The notes: generated from the sequence alone by a model not told the origin. A stretch of 64,000 nucleotides of DNA from Voacanga thouarsii (GCA_026120185.1 JANUWF010001190.1:1302001-1366000); one strand, 5' to 3'; counted from the stretch's first letter, positions 12,281 to 24,501 are shown. A program made the numbers and translations.

Positions 12281-12646
12281 TCCGATGTTAATGATCCAAA
12301 AACAAGAAAGCAGCTGAGTAATATCTTGGATAAGCCCTTTAGTTGCAATCGAAGGTCTATTGGAAGCAGCGAATTTCTTAACCCAATCACCTATGAAGAG
12401 ATTTTGAGTAATTCGAGTTCTGAGCTCAAAATTACAAGTTTTGGTGGGTTTGCAGTGGCATTGGTGGTATGCATCCCTTCCTAGTCCTCTCTTCCCACCT
12501 TGGAACCACGACCCCCATTGTTAAGCCCCTCTGTTTTTCCTTTTTCTCTCTGAGCAAACTCAAACACACTCAAAACTACAGAGCCCAGCAATGTTAGTGA
12601 AAAATCATGCACCTCCCACCCAATCCCCAATGCCAAATTTTTCTGT

Positions 12647-12946
12647 CACCTTGCTTCGGAGACTGTTCATGATACAGAGATCTGATCAGGCTTTATATTG
12701 TTGCTGCTAGAACAAAGAATTGATAAACATTTTGTCTATCTTGGACAAGATAAAAGGCCTCAAACCTGATATCTGAGAGGAGATGTCTTTTGGAGCAGCT
12801 AAAGGAAGTGTCTAAATGCATCCGGCTCCTTTCTTCCAACTCTTTTCCCTAGATTCTTCTATCACGTTGCTTTAGAGACTGTTTATTATAATCCTTCAGA
12901 TCTTTCCTCTTGGCTTGAGTTTATGATTTGTGAGCTCAACCCGGAG
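12647..12946 (+). pseudogene. DELLA (GAI/RGA-type) N-terminal fragment, possibly duplicated
   Basis: At 12863-12946 one frame reads ALETVYYNPSDLSSW followed by an ELNPE stretch. This is the conserved VHYNP motif region of DELLA growth repressors, where the gibberellin receptor GID1 binds; His is changed to Tyr here. A shorter echo, HLASETVH then a stop, occurs at 12647-12685 with similar flanking DNA, suggesting a decayed tandem copy. No LHR, VHIID or SAW part of the GRAS domain follows, so nothing functional is left. The stretch 12947-13290 has no recognised coding content. Confidence 0.65.
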
Positions 12947-13564
12947 GGTTCTTCTTTGCCTAATTCCTCTACTATTACCTCATTGGATAATAGTAATAGT
13001 ACAAATACTAAGAAAGCTTGTTGCTCTTTTTGCAAACAGGGAAATCTCTGGATTTGGTGGATGAAATAGCTTTACTTCAAAACCCCGGGCTTCTGTCTAG
13101 ACGGATGCTAATGGAACTTCCGCCTCTGGTCATATTTCTAAATTCAATGGCATGGCTAATGCGAAGAAAATCCTCAATCCTTGAATCTATTCAAGAATCA
13201 CTGATTAGAAGAAAAATCCATAGCTAGACATCACTGGTTCCTCATAAAGGGAGAAAGTTGAACCACCTCTGCTTGTGAGTAGTTGAGAAAGTGATATTTT
13301 GTAGCATAGATGTGAATAAATAGAAAGAACCAAGTCAAAAAGTACACATCTCACGTGGTCATTGTTAGGTGCAGAAAGACGTTTCTCTGCACCTCATTGG
13401 CTAAAAAAAAAAATCTAAAAAGACATAAATGCTTTCACTAAGCGCACTAAAAGAATCCTCTGCACGTAGCCTAAAAATCTATTGGCCAAAATACATGGCC
13501 CAACTCATCTTCAAAACTGTGGGCTTTCCCTTCACTGATTCCTTCAAAACCAACGTCTCTGGCA

Positions 13565-14278
13565 ATGGTGGCCTCCATTAAATCCTGCTTTATAATTTCT
13601 TCCACCTCACTGCAATCTCCAATGGCCACAACAACCACCTCTTTTACCTTATCAATACTTCTCTCCTCAACTCCTATAAACCCATCTCCTCCATACTTTT
13701 CTCCCCCAAAATCATTTACTCCTCATCTGCCATCTCCCGCCTTCCTTTCAAACATCACCGGCCCCACCTTTGCCGCTACCTGATCCCCTCAATTTCTCTA
13801 CCACCCCAGAGATCTCTGCCACCATCTCTCAGTTAACTATGACCGTCACTTCAGTGGCATCGTGGGATGATGTTTTAGGTTTAGAAGAGCAACAAAAGAG
13901 CCTTTTGACGAGGGTGCAAGCGAAAGGGTGCTGTGGAAGCATCCGGAAGACTATAAGAGGTCACTGGTTTTCAGATTAAGCCATGACAACGAGATAGAAA
14001 TTGATGGAAACTACTTGTTCACAGCATTGATGAAGGGCATGGGTTTGATTTTAATGGCCAGGGACTTGAGGAGGTGGGCCATCAGGAGGTTCTTGGAGGA
14101 TTTTGGATCTATGAGTGATGAGGATGAATTGATTCTTGACATTTGCAAATTTGTTACGGATCTTTTTAGTTTTCATCTTGTTCAGGCTCTAAATGCCTTT
14201 TTGGTTATCTTGATTTCCTGCTGTGGATTTAAAGAAATGTATTTTATCTATGTAATTATAGGTATATGTGAAAAGTAG
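13565..14278 (+). pseudogene. OTU-like plastid protein, 5' part, frameshifted
   Basis: The ATG at 13565 opens a Ser/Thr/Pro-rich N-terminus that looks like a chloroplast transit peptide. After a frame change (13770-13979) comes a WDDVLGLEEQQKSLL segment. After a second change comes LWKHPEDYKRSLVFRLS and then a motif DGNYLFTAL at about 14003-14029. That motif resembles the OTU cysteine protease signature DGNCLFxAL, but with Tyr in place of the catalytic Cys. The homology runs to RRFLEDFGSMSDEDE and fades near 14190. The first-exon start and about 250 bp of upstream sequence are retained. An inverted second copy of part of it lies at 40455-41078. The OTU assignment is by motif only. Confidence 0.55.
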
Positions 14279-14652
14279 AGATCTGCAAATAAAACCAGAA
14301 TTAAAATACATTATTCAGTTTATTCAGTTCTTACTTTTCTTATCTATGTCATTTTGCATGATCACTTGATCTGGTATTCACTGGGTTAGAATTCCATGCA
14401 AAGACTTGCATTTGCCTAAGATTTTTTAATTGTTTAAATTGGTTGCCTTTTAATGATGCGTTACTTTTGTAAATATGAAGTGTAAATTCATAAATGATGA
14501 ATTTTAGGGTATTTGATGAATTTCATCACTGTATCTACCCAAGGTCTTATTTATCATTTTTTGTTTGTCAAGTCAATGGGTATAATGCCCTTCTAAGTTC
14601 ATATGCAACCCATGCTTTATAGTTTTTATTTTGTTTGAATTTCTTAATAGGT
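14010..14652 (+). repeat. Segment duplicated in inverted orientation at 40455-41078
   Basis: Reverse complement of 40455-41078 aligns by eye over the exon part (TTCACARCATTGATGAAGG) and on through non-coding sequence to GAATTTCTTAATA at about 14652. Both share GATCACTTGATC, AATTCCATGCAAA and the ATAATGCCCTTCTAAGTTCATATG stretch. Similarity is high but not perfect. The copies are about 26 kb apart. Confidence 0.85.
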
Positions 14653-14977
14653 AACTATGCATTCCTATTGTTCCCGTTCTACGTTTGTCTTGATTATATA
14701 ACAATTAAAGCGAAATGAGGTGCTTAAGGTAAGTTCTAAAATTGTTTTCAACTTTGATATATGTTGGTCCTTAAGGTTAGCTTATGTGTTTTGTATTCTT
14801 GGTTGATTATTTTTTTTAGCAATTCTCTTGGGAGAAAAAATTGTCTATTTAACAATCAAGTTTAGAGGGGAAATATAGTTCCAGAACGAGCTTGCACTGG
14901 CTATATGATTTTCATTAAGAAATTACTTTTCTCTTATTTTTGTATAAGTAACAACCTTCTATAATTACTGGGTAGGT
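14653..14977 (+). other. Gap between OTU-like and DNAJC21 pieces, no gene seen
   Basis: AT-rich sequence without recognised coding content. It may be intron sequence carried with the flanking gene pieces. Confidence 0.35.
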
Positions 14978-15600
14978 TTTATGACAGTGATGGACTTTTG
15001 TTGGGTGGACTAGTATGATGTAATGGCTGGACCAAATAAGAAGTCCAGGAGCGTAATGGAGGAGAAGAACAAGAAATTGAGGAAAAAAGTGCGAAGGGAG
15101 TATAATGAGACTGTAAGGGGTTTGGCTGAATTTGTGAAAAAACGGGATGAGGACGATTGATATACAGAGAAAGAGGAAGGAGGAGAGGGAAAGGAAGAGG
15201 CAGGAGGAGAGGGAGAGGAAGAAGGAGTTGGAGAGACAGAAGGTTGAGAGAGCAAGAATGTATAAAGAGCCTGATTAGGCAAAAGCTGAGGAGTTTGAGG
15301 ATGAAGAAATGGAGGAAGTAGATGAGTATGGGAAGAAGAAGGGGGATGCAAATGAGCTTTATTGTGTTGCATGCAAGAAGAAGTTCAAGAGTGATAAACA
15401 ATGGACGAGTCATGAATAGTCAAAGAAGCACAAGGAAAAGGTGGCAGAGTTGAGGGAAGCCTTTGACAATAAAGACAGAGAATATGAAGGTGAACATGTA
15501 GATGGAGGCAACGATGAAGAGGAAGATTCAGTTCAAGAGGAAACTGCCTTTTTGTTAGCAGATGATGGGCCAAATGAAGTTTCTGATTTCATTTCAAGTC
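14978..15600 (+). pseudogene. DNAJC21-type J-protein, middle and zinc-finger part, broken
   Basis: From about 14990 the frame reads MDFCWVD, stop, then [15 protein letters not shown] and [18 protein letters not shown], as in plant homologues of DNAJC21 (yeast Jjj1), which help 60S ribosome maturation. A frameshift follows near 15150 in a Glu/Arg/Lys-rich helix. Another frame then gives [18 protein letters not shown], stop (CAG to TAG at 15418), SKKHKEKVAELREAF, the C2H2 finger of the family. An acidic stretch (DGGNDEEED) ends the match. The N-terminal J domain is absent. At least two stops and one shift make this a pseudogene. Confidence 0.85.
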
Positions 15601-16433
15601 TTTTTCCTCTTATAGGGCTCGCAATCATGGTTTTGAGCAAGAAAAGAAAAAAAAAAAGCAACGTTTACATTTTTTTCTTCCTTTTTTCCGTTTTTTACTT
15701 TCATTTGTTGCATGTGTGCAGACTTATATTGGTGTTTTTTTTTTTTAATTATATACTAGGACTTGTAACTTGTGTTTACATGGAATTGTTAATTCATTTG
15801 GTTAGATTATTTCTCGGTTGTGGGAGCTTAGAAGTATCATAAAATTTTATTGACATGGCACCCTTATTTCAGAGAAAGGGAGGAAATGCGCACTTTTCTA
15901 TGTTTATGCCTGTTTCTTGGTTTTACACTCTTTATATTTTATGTTTCATGTCTGCACATGCCCACTTTTCAGTGATAGACCTGTAAAGGTTCGGATGAGC
16001 TTTGCTTCTTTATTTGAAGGAAATAAGAAAGTTTGTTTGAATCCTTAGGTGCTTCAAGAATTATTACAACTTTGAGCGAATTGGCCATGACAAAAAGTGA
16101 ATCAAATATACTGGCTTTCCATCATTGATATCTATTAATTATTGTGATGCAGTTTTAGTTTTTTTCTAGCAGAAAATGTTGAAAAGAATATGATTATATT
16201 ATCTTGCTAGTTGTCGCTCTTTACTTTGCATGTCCGGACTTGATCTCTAACTGAAGTCTTTTTCTCTTTCTTCTACACATTTTCTGTTTTCAACTGTTAT
16301 GATATTATTTTGTTCTTTTATTGTTCTTCCACTAATTGGATGTTTCTTTCTTATAATCTATATGAATTCTAGCATGTTTTGTGTGGAATTTTCCTTTTAT
16401 TGCTGAGTCATGTTGCCAAATTTGATGTTGTAG
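15601..16433 (+). other. Gap between DNAJC21 and XS-domain pieces, no gene seen
   Basis: T-rich, non-coding, intron-like sequence. It ends in GATGTTGTAG at about 16433, a good 3' splice site just before the next coding piece. Confidence 0.4.
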
Positions 16434-17110
16434 GTGACCTTTTTCTTTTTGGTAATCATGGATATGATGGAAGTAGACCATAGCTCTGGAGAAGGCACTA
16501 GTATAAATGAATCAGAAATTGAGAAATATGAAGAGAAATCACTGGCTCAGAAGGGGAACGAACAAGAAGTTCAACCATTTTCTTCTTTCCTAGGGATTCA
16601 ACGGCAAAAAGTCGACTTGAGGCACTATTCCCACAGGGATTCTCTAACTTTTGCAAATGAACCATGTTCAAGTTCCATCCCAACTTGGTGGTCATGAAAT
16701 TAAGTTATCGAGACTTTTACTTGCTCGTACTACCTAAAGAAAAGAATGTAAGATTATCTTTACAAGGAGCTATTGTAACATGCAAGTGATGTGGGGAGTT
16801 GTAGTGCAAAGAAGCACAGCATAAGATATAAAGCAATCATTTTGCACTGGTAAAATACTTAGAGAAAGAAATAGCAATAAGTGTTGGTTTATCACAGCCT
16901 AAAGCTGAGGTTGATTCACTTGCTGATCATGATGGTGATGGGATATTTGTTTGGCCTTGGATTAGAATTGTTGTAAACAACCCAATCGATTTTAAGGATA
17001 GGCACCGTGTAAGTAAAAGTGGCTACAATCTGGGATGAATTGACAAAGAGGGCTTTTAATCCTATCAGAGTGCGTCATTTGTACAGTTCTCATATGTCCT
17101 TGCCTTTGAG
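16434..17110 (+). pseudogene. IDN2/FDM-type XS-domain protein, 5' part, broken
   Basis: The first part reads MEVDHSSGEGTS then ESEIEKYEEKS, like the N-terminus of IDN2/FDM proteins, which bind dsRNA in RNA-directed DNA methylation. From about 16700 the zinc-finger XS region is visible in one frame (TFTCSYYLKKR, stop, DYLYKELL, stop, HASDVG). It goes on in another frame with HFALVKYLEKEIA and VWPWIRIVV (start of the XS domain). After a further shift come WDELTKRAFNPIRV. Three or more frame changes and several stops mean it is dead. The C-terminal coiled coil and XH domain are missing. Confidence 0.85.
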
Positions 17111-17189
17111 ATACCATGTATGTTATCCCTTATTTTGTACAGTTCTCATATGTCCTTGCTTTTGAGATACCATGTATGTTATCCCTTAT
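17078..17189. repeat. Tandem duplication, period 56 bp
   Basis: TTTGTACAGTTCTCATATGT starts at 17078 and again at 17134, followed in both copies by CCTTGCYTTTGAGATACCAT and GTATGTTATCCCTTAT. The copies are nearly identical, so the duplication is recent. It begins inside the end of the XS-domain fragment. Confidence 0.9.
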
Positions 17190-17652
17190 TTCTTGATTTT
17201 ATACGCATAACTAATTAATGTACACCTCACTTTCAAACTGTGGAAGGAAGAGATTTCTAGAACTTCAGTTAAAAGTAAGGAATTCCAGAAACAACCTTGC
17301 TCTTAAGTTCTTGAGTTTCACGGATATTTGACAAGCTTAGTATAGTTAATACTTGAATTTTTAAGTAGTCTTGTAATAAATTGTAATAAAATTATCTAAA
17401 ATTATTTGAATCAAAATTCAATGTAGTGATATCAGTGAAATATCTCGGGTACCTGTGACAAGAAAATATTGGTGCAAAATGCAGTAGATTATAATAAAAT
17501 GTAAAAACAACACTTTTATATATTCAGGTATGAGTTCAAATATTTATAAGGAGGAAATGCAGAACTTTTCTAGGACATCACAATATGAGTATGGTTTGTT
17601 AAAGTACACTGCAAATTTTCAAGACTTCACACCCTTACAGAATAGTCCATGC
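17190..17652. other. Non-coding gap before the second Copia element
   Basis: No coding content recognised. The last five bases CATGC (17648-17652) are the left target-site duplication of the Copia element that follows. Confidence 0.4.
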
Positions 17653-19103
17653 TGTTAGGGATATGCCCTAGAGTCAATTTGTAATTATACAATTGTCATT
17701 ACGTTTTATATAATAATATGAGGCTTTCCTTTCCATGAATAGTGAGTTTTGTTTTGTTGGTCATCAAGTACGTGACTTGATAGTAAAACCCTACAATGAA
17801 TACAATGACTATTCTAAAACTGTCCCTGATCGATTATTATTATTGGAATAATAATAAATTAATATTAGTATGTTTGTGACTTGATGGCTATGTTTTACTG
17901 GCCATGGATATTTGTGATATCGAGTCAAGACATAAATAAATGTTAGAGAACATTGTATTGGACATGACCCACTGTGAGAGTACTTCATGGAATATGTCAT
18001 AAGTACTTTCTAACCATAATAATATTGAAAGTCCTTCGACCTAAATTCATCATAGTTTCCTACTTGATAAATTCTATATTTTGACATTGTCTAAAGTTGT
18101 CTTTAACCAGATAATAAATTAGACTACTGTTGGATATAGAATAAATCAAGGAGAGGAATATGATTGATTGTGAAGGAATTTGTCCCTCTCAGCTATGGGA
18201 GAGATATCCATGGGCCCCTTGATAAGTTAGACTGTTAAAAATGCATGGCCGTGCTCAAATATATCAATCTAAGATATTGATATCATTTGTTTGAACAGTC
18301 TACTATGAAATCAAGAAATAATTGATTAAGCTTAATAAGGATGACATGCTCCGTGCCTTATGCTTAATCTGGATATCGTGTGACAAAAGGACTAAATATA
18401 AAAATTATGGTTTGGTTCAAAGAGATCACCGATCTTCATTCAACCTGGATAGTTATAATGTTTTGCTAGAAATCGCTTATAACTTGTGGGCCATTTAAAT
18501 ATGATTTAGGCACACTGTCAGTGTTAAATGAACCTATAGGGTCACACAATAAGCGAACTTGTTAGGTTATTTTTCTGGTGACCAGGTTCGATGAATCTGG
18601 ATGATATCCAGATTATAAGAATCTGACTCGGTAAATTAATTAGTTAAATTACCGAGATAATGGCAGAATCTTATCATATCAGTTTTAATTTAATTTGAAT
18701 TTAAATTAGAATATGATAAGACATTATTAGAGTTGGACTCTAAGAGGTTCGGGGGGTTTTTTAAGAAAACCCTAGCCGTCTTTTCAAGAGTCCAATTTTT
18801 TGGTTGAGAACATTCGTGCCATTCTCTACTAGAGAAAAAAAAAAAACCCTCTCAAACCCTAGGCGCTAGCACTCTCCGGGTATCGAGTGAGTTCGCAGTG
18901 TGTATCCGATAGAGGACGTTCGCATACTGCAGCGTCTGGTAATTGTTTGGGTTGAACGTACAACAGCGCAACCAGAATCGAAGGATTTCGATTACAGCAA
19001 CCAGAGGTAATTCTTAAAGCTTAGATCTTCTTAATCGTTTACTTGGGTCATCGGGAGGGATTCGTGGATGTTTTCCGCATTTAGGAGTTCACGAATCCTA
19101 ACA
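17653..19103 (+). repeat. 5' LTR of the second Copia element (1451 bp)
   Basis: Starts TGTTAGGGATATGCC and ends AATCCTAACA, directly followed by the primer-binding site. Aligns end to end with 24515-25965. Confidence 0.95.
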
Positions 19104-19104
19104 G

Positions 19105-19120
19105 TGGTATCAGAGCAACT
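19105..19120 (+). other. Primer-binding site of the second Copia element
   Basis: TGGTATCAGAGCAACT, complementary to initiator methionine tRNA, one base after the 5' LTR. Confidence 0.9.
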
Positions 19121-20488
19121 TGCTAAACGATTAGGTTGATTCATCTGTATTAATCGTATTATTGAATACATGTATAATATGTATATATGAATTTAACTGG
19201 TATGTATCAGCATGTTCGCATGATTATGATTTTAGAATACTTAGCATGCAGATTGCCTGAATTAGGTTTAATGTATGCGTCTTAGTCGCCTGATCAGACC
19301 AGATTAGTTGCAGATTGTCTGTAAATTGGTCTGTTTTAATATGATATGGTATCGTAAGCATGCTATCCGTCGTTCTATATTTGCGAATTGCTTTTATTAA
19401 TCAACCATGATAATATGTTATCTGTATAAATATGATTAAAAGAACGCATATTGTTTGTAATATGAATTTTCACGGCGATGGTTACTAAGGGGTCCGAACG
19501 TTAATTTGATTAATTTTTGGAAATCGGAAGGCAAAATCTCATTCAATGAGAGTAGGAAAAATTATTTTTCCTTCCAGGGGCGCTGCCCTTTGACCCCGCC
19601 ACAGGCGTTGCCCCTTGGAACCCCAACTAACTGTTCGTTGTGTGTTATTCGTCAATGTTTTTTATTGTAGTTGTGGATTATTTTGAATAGTGCATAGCAT
19701 GGCCCGTTTCATCCCAATGTGATTGGTTGGTTACATTATGGTTGTTTTAAGTTGTAATTTTTTTAAATACGGCCTGCGTGTCGTTGTTCATTGTTGTAAA
19801 ATTGTACTGCTTTCCTAGAATAGGAATTATTTTAATTTTACTATCCAATGTAAAAGAAGACGGCAGCCGATATTTACAACTAAGGAGGAGTATGCTCAAG
19901 GCATTAGAGAATGCTTAAGGAGTTCATATACCTAGATTGACCACCTTGATCTTCACTTTGCTCGTGATGATCAACATAGGTTATGGGCCATGCTATGTCA
20001 CTTTTATTTATGTCTTGCATGCATATTTGATATGTTTATTTCCTACTTACTACAATCCAATCAAATTTTTCTAAAAAATTTAAGTGTTAAATGCCTTCCA
20101 AAATCAAACACTTGTTATTACTTTGATCATCATATGGTCATTCCTACCAAAGTAGGATGCTTTTGATTATCTGAGTGAGATAAGATGGAAAATGGTTTTC
20201 CATATGTTTAATATGGTTTGACTTAACTGGGCTATCAAAATGGTTTTGGGCCTAGGGCATTTTATGAGATATTTTTAGCCGGGACATTTGATGTCTATCT
20301 CATTTAAAATTAGAGTTTTATTTAATTATAAGATTAAAGCCAAAGCTTACTTATGATTAAAACAAAATATTTTTCCCCACTACGAAACATCAAAATGTTG
20401 AAGTTTCAAAAAGTTTAAATGCTTTTAGTGGGAGTTTTTCGTTAGAGTCTCAAAAATTAATTACTTTGCATATTTTTGTATGTAAATA
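19121..20488 (+). other. Untranslated leader of the second Copia element
   Basis: About 1.4 kb between primer-binding site and gag ATG, without a recognised ORF. It contains a GC-rich patch near 19575-19625 (GGGGCGCTGCCCTTTGACCC, then an echo GGCGTTGCCCCTTGGAACCCC) that looks like a decayed direct repeat. Confidence 0.6.
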
Positions 20489-21319
20489 ATGGCAACAAAC
20501 AGTTGGAATAATTCATTGCAATCTATGCTTGAAAAAGACAAGCTTAGTGGGACTAACTTTCTTGATTGGGCACGAAACTTAAGAATTGTTCTAAAGCAAG
20601 AAAAAAGGCTCTATGTTCTTGAAAATCCTATTCCCCCTGCTCCAGCAAATAACTCCTCAAAAGCTGAAAAAGATGCTTATAGTAAGCACAAAGATGACTC
20701 CAACGATGTTACTTGCCTCATGCTAGCAACCATGAACTCTAAACTTCAAAAACAGTTTGAAGAAGCAGAGGCATATGACATGATTATGCATCTCAAGGAA
20801 ATGTTCCAAGAGCAAGCACGACAAGAGAGATTTGAAACTCACAAGGCGTTAAATGCATGTAAGATGGTTTCTGGCACCTCGGTAAGTGCTCATGTCCTTA
20901 AAATGAAGGGCTATCTAGATCATCTTGATAAGCTTGGTGCTCCTGTTAATCATGACATGGCCACGGATTTGATCTTGGGCTCTTTGCTCGCCGAGTATGA
21001 CCAGTTTGTCATGAATTTTAACATGCATAATATGGAGAAATCCATTACTGAATTGCATGGGATGCTAAAACAAGCTGAACTGAACATTAAGAAGAATACT
21101 TCTAGTGTTCTAATGGTTCAAAAGGGGAAAGGCAAAAAGAACAACCAAAAGGGCAAGGTCATGGCTAGTAAGGGTAAGGACAAGGCAAAGTCCAAGTTCA
21201 AGCCCAAACCTAAGGCCAAGACACCAAAGGAGGGAGCTTGCCACCATTGTCGAGAACAAGGACATTGGTTAAGAAATTGCAAGCTCTATTTGGAAGCAAA
21301 GAAAAAGAAGGACAAGTGA
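20489..21319 (+). CDS. Copia gag (capsid/nucleocapsid)
   Basis: An open frame of 276 codons from the ATG at 20489. Residues about 15-110 are the Copia gag N-terminal region (KLSGTNFLDWARNLRIVL). The middle (about 60-210) is the UBN2-type capsid core. A Lys-rich stretch follows, then a CCHC zinc knuckle, CHHCREQGHWLRNC, near residues 250-263. It would form the particle and bind RNA. The TGA at 21317 falls where gag normally reads on into pol. The next coding stretch is in the same frame, and a pair of one-base changes around 21315-21335 would explain the stop. So gag is open but the gag-pol fusion is broken. Confidence 0.85.
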   Translation: MATNSWNNSLQSMLEKDKLSGTNFLDWARNLRIVLKQEKRLYVLENPIPPAPANNSSKAEKDAYSKHKDDSNDVTCLMLATMNSKLQKQFEEAEAYDMIMHLKEMFQEQARQERFETHKALNACKMVSGTSVSAHVLKMKGYLDHLDKLGAPVNHDMATDLILGSLLAEYDQFVMNFNMHNMEKSITELHGMLKQAELNIKKNTSSVLMVQKGKGKKNNQKGKVMASKGKDKAKSKFKPKPKAKTPKEGACHHCREQGHWLRNCKLYLEAKKKKDK

Positions 21320-21376
21320 GACCGCCGCTTCGGTATTTATGTTATTGAAATTAATTTATCTACTTCCGATTCATGG

Positions 21377-24300
21377 GTATTGGATACCGGTTGTGGATCT
21401 CACATTTGTGTAAATGTGCAGGGTCTAAAAAGGAGTAGAGCCTTGGCAAAAGGCGAGGTGGACCTACGAGTTGCGAATGGAGCAAAAGTTGCCGCAGTAG
21501 TCGTAGGAACTTTTGAATTAATTTTGCCCAATGGGCTTGTTTTAGAACCGAACAATTGTTTTTATGTTCCTGCTATGAGTAGGAATATTATTTCAGTTTC
21601 TTGTTTGGATTTAGAAGGTTTTGAATTTGTTATTAGGAATAACATTTGCTCCATTAATAAAAACGACATTTTTTATGGAGATGCTTCATTATCGAATGAG
21701 CTTTATATTCTAAATCTTCGTGGATCTTCAGACATGTCTATCTATAATATAAATACTAAGAGATTGAAATCCAATGATTTAAATCAGACTTACTTCTGGC
21801 ATTATCGTTTGGGCTATATAAATGAGAAACGCATAACAAAGCTTCATAATGATGGGCTTCTAAAATCGTTTGATTTAGAATCTTACAAAACATGTGATTC
21901 TTGTTTATTAGGCAAAATGACTAAAGCGCCTTTCAAGAGACAAAATGAAAGGGCAACTGATTTATTGGGCCTAATACATACCGATGTATGTGGACCAATG
22001 AATTCACTCGCTAGAGGAGGATTTCAAGATTTCATTACATTTACGTATGATTTCAAAGCAGATATGGCTACCTCGTATCTGATGAAACACAAATCTGAAT
22101 CGTTCCGTAAATTCAAAGAATTTCAAAATGAAGTACAAAATCAACTTGGCAAAAGTATCAAAACACTTCGATCGGATCGAGGTGGTGAATACTTAAGTCA
22201 CGAGTTTGACGAGCATCTTAAAAATTGTGGAATTATTTCCCAATTAACTCCACCAGGAACACCTCAATGGAATGGTGTATCTGAACGGAGAAATCGGACT
22301 TTATTAGATATGGTTCGATCAATGATGAGTCAAACCGATCTTCCAATCTCCTTTGGGGTTATGCCCTGGAGACCGCCGCATTCATACTAAATCGAGTTCC
22401 ATCTAAATCGGTTCGTAAAACGCCATATGAGATATGGACTGGGAGACAACCTAGTTTGTTATTTCTGAAGATTTGGGGTTGTGAAGTTTATGTAAAGCGT
22501 TTATTATCTCGATAAACTTGCACCTAAATCGGATAAATGCATATTTGTGGGGTATCCTAAAGAAACTAAAGGATATCAATTTTATCTCCCAAAAGAAAAT
22601 AGAGTAATTGTTGCTCGAAATGGATTCTTTCTTGAAAAGGAATTTATTTCTAAAAGAATCAGTGGGAGTAAAATACATCTTGATGAGATTCAAGGACCAC
22701 AATTAGTGCCGGAACCTCATCAAGATGAGATTCAAGAGCCACAATTAGTGCTCGAACCAAATAATGAATCTCGATTAGATGGCTCACAAGTCCAAGATGA
22801 GCCTACATCTATAGAACAAGGACCTCGAAGATCCGATAGGGTTCGTCAACAACCCGAGAGATATGGATTTCTCATCACCGACGATCACAATGTGGAGCTT
22901 ATGGTTAATGATGAGCCCACTTCCTATCAAGAAGCCATTAAGAGTTCCGACTCTGGAAAATGGTTAGAGGCTATGAAGTCTCGAGATGCAATCCATGTAT
23001 GATAACCAAGTTTGGACTTTGGTTAACCCACCTAAAGGTTCAAAAACCATTGGGTGTAAGTGGGTTTTCAAAAAGAAAACAGACATGGAGGGAAATGTGC
23101 ATACTTACAAAGCACGACCGGTAGCAAAAGGTTATAGACAAACTCATGGTATAGACTATGATGAAACCTTTTCACCAGCTTGTAATGCTTAAATCTATCG
23201 AATTCTTCTTGCCATAGCAAGCATATTATGACTATGAAATTTGGCAAATGGATGTCAAAACCGCGTTTCTTAATGGAAACTTACTCGAAGATGTGTACAT
23301 GACACAACCCGAGGGTTTTGATGATCCTTTGAATTCTAATAAAGTGTGCAAGCTTCAAAGATCCATTTATGGATTGAAGCAAGCATCTCGAAGTCGGAAT
23401 CTTCGTTTTGATGAAGCAATTAAAGAATTTAACTTTATCAAAAATGAAGATGAGCCTTGTGTCTATAAGAAAACAAGTGGGAATGCAATAGTCTTTTTGG
23501 TACTTTATGTTGATGATATCTTACTCATTGGAAACGACATCCCAACTCTACAAAGTGTAAAGACATGGTTGGGAAATTGTTTCTCAATGAAAGACTTAGG
23601 TGAAGCTCGCCTATATTCTAGGTATAAGGATCTATAGAGATAGATCTAGAAAGCTAATTGGACTAAGTCAAAGTGCATACGTTGACAAGGTACCGAAAAG
23701 GTTCAAGATGCAAGACTCTACGAGAGGATTCTTGCCAATGTCACATGGCATTAAGCTCAAGAAAACTCAAAGTCCTTCTACGAAGGATGAAGAAGAGCGC
23801 ATGAACAAGATACCATACGCTTCCGCTATAGGGTCTATCATGTATGCCATGTTATGTACTCGACCCGATGTATCATATGCATTGAGCATGACAAGCAGTG
23901 TTCCAATCAAATCTCGGAGAGGCACACCGGATCGTCGTCAAGAACATACTAAAGTACTTAAGAAGAACTAAAGATATGTTCTTAGTTTATGGAGGACAAG
24001 AAGGCGAACTAGTTGTAAATGGTTACACCGATGCTAGTTTTCAGTCCGACATAGATGATTATAGATCGCAATCAGTGTTTTCTATTTTGTTTGAATGGAG
24101 GTGTCGTAAGTCGGAAAAGTTCAAAGCAAGATACCGTGGCGATTCTGCTACGTAAGTCGAGTATGTAGTCGCCTCACTGCAGCTAAAGAAGCAGCTTGGA
24201 TTAAAAAGTTCATTACAGTAACTAGATGTAGTTCCTAGTATTGTGAACCCAGTAGATCTCTATTGTGACAACAATGGAGCCATTGCACAAGCTAAGGAAC

Positions 24301-24500
24301 CAAGATCACATCAGCGATCCAAACATATACTTAGACGTTTTCATCTCATTCGAGAAATTGTTGATAGAGGAGATGTCAATGTATGCAAGGTGCCAATCGA
24401 TGACAATGTTGCAGATCCATCGACAAAGCCTCTCCCATTGTCTAAACATGATAGTCATACCAGATTAATGGGATTACGGCTTATGCCAAATTGGTCTTAG
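21377..24500 (+). pseudogene. Copia pol of the second element, many one-base frameshifts
   Basis: Domains in order: protease with DTGCGSH (21380); GAG pre-integrase (FWHYRLGYI) and integrase core (IHTDVCGPM, RSDRGGEY, NGVSERRNR) to 22390; reverse transcriptase in pieces 22986-23192 (GCKWVFKKK), 23248-23637 (MDVKTAFLNG, LYVDDILL) and 23600-23971; RNase H to 24500 (LYCDNNGAI, DPSTKPLP). Frames change near 22355, 22507, 22980, 23190, 23607, 23900 and 24150. Several changes share one form, CTG replaced by CTCG or TCG, which hints at a sequencing cause rather than decay (see findings). If so, the real element may be much more intact. Confidence 0.9.
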
Positions 24501-24501
24501 T

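Noticed and set aside
13018..13227. A 69-codon open stretch in cluster A
   Set aside because: No family resemblance; it overlaps, in another frame, the sequence just after the DELLA remnant.
14979..15573. Long minus-strand ORFs opposite the DNAJC21 piece
   Set aside because: They are antisense shadows of the Glu/Lys-rich coding strand, giving Leu/Ser/Pro-rich nonsense.
11453..17652. Helitron ends (5' TC, 3' hairpin plus CTRR) around cluster A
   Set aside because: I looked for both ends and found no convincing pair by eye, so no element is drawn.
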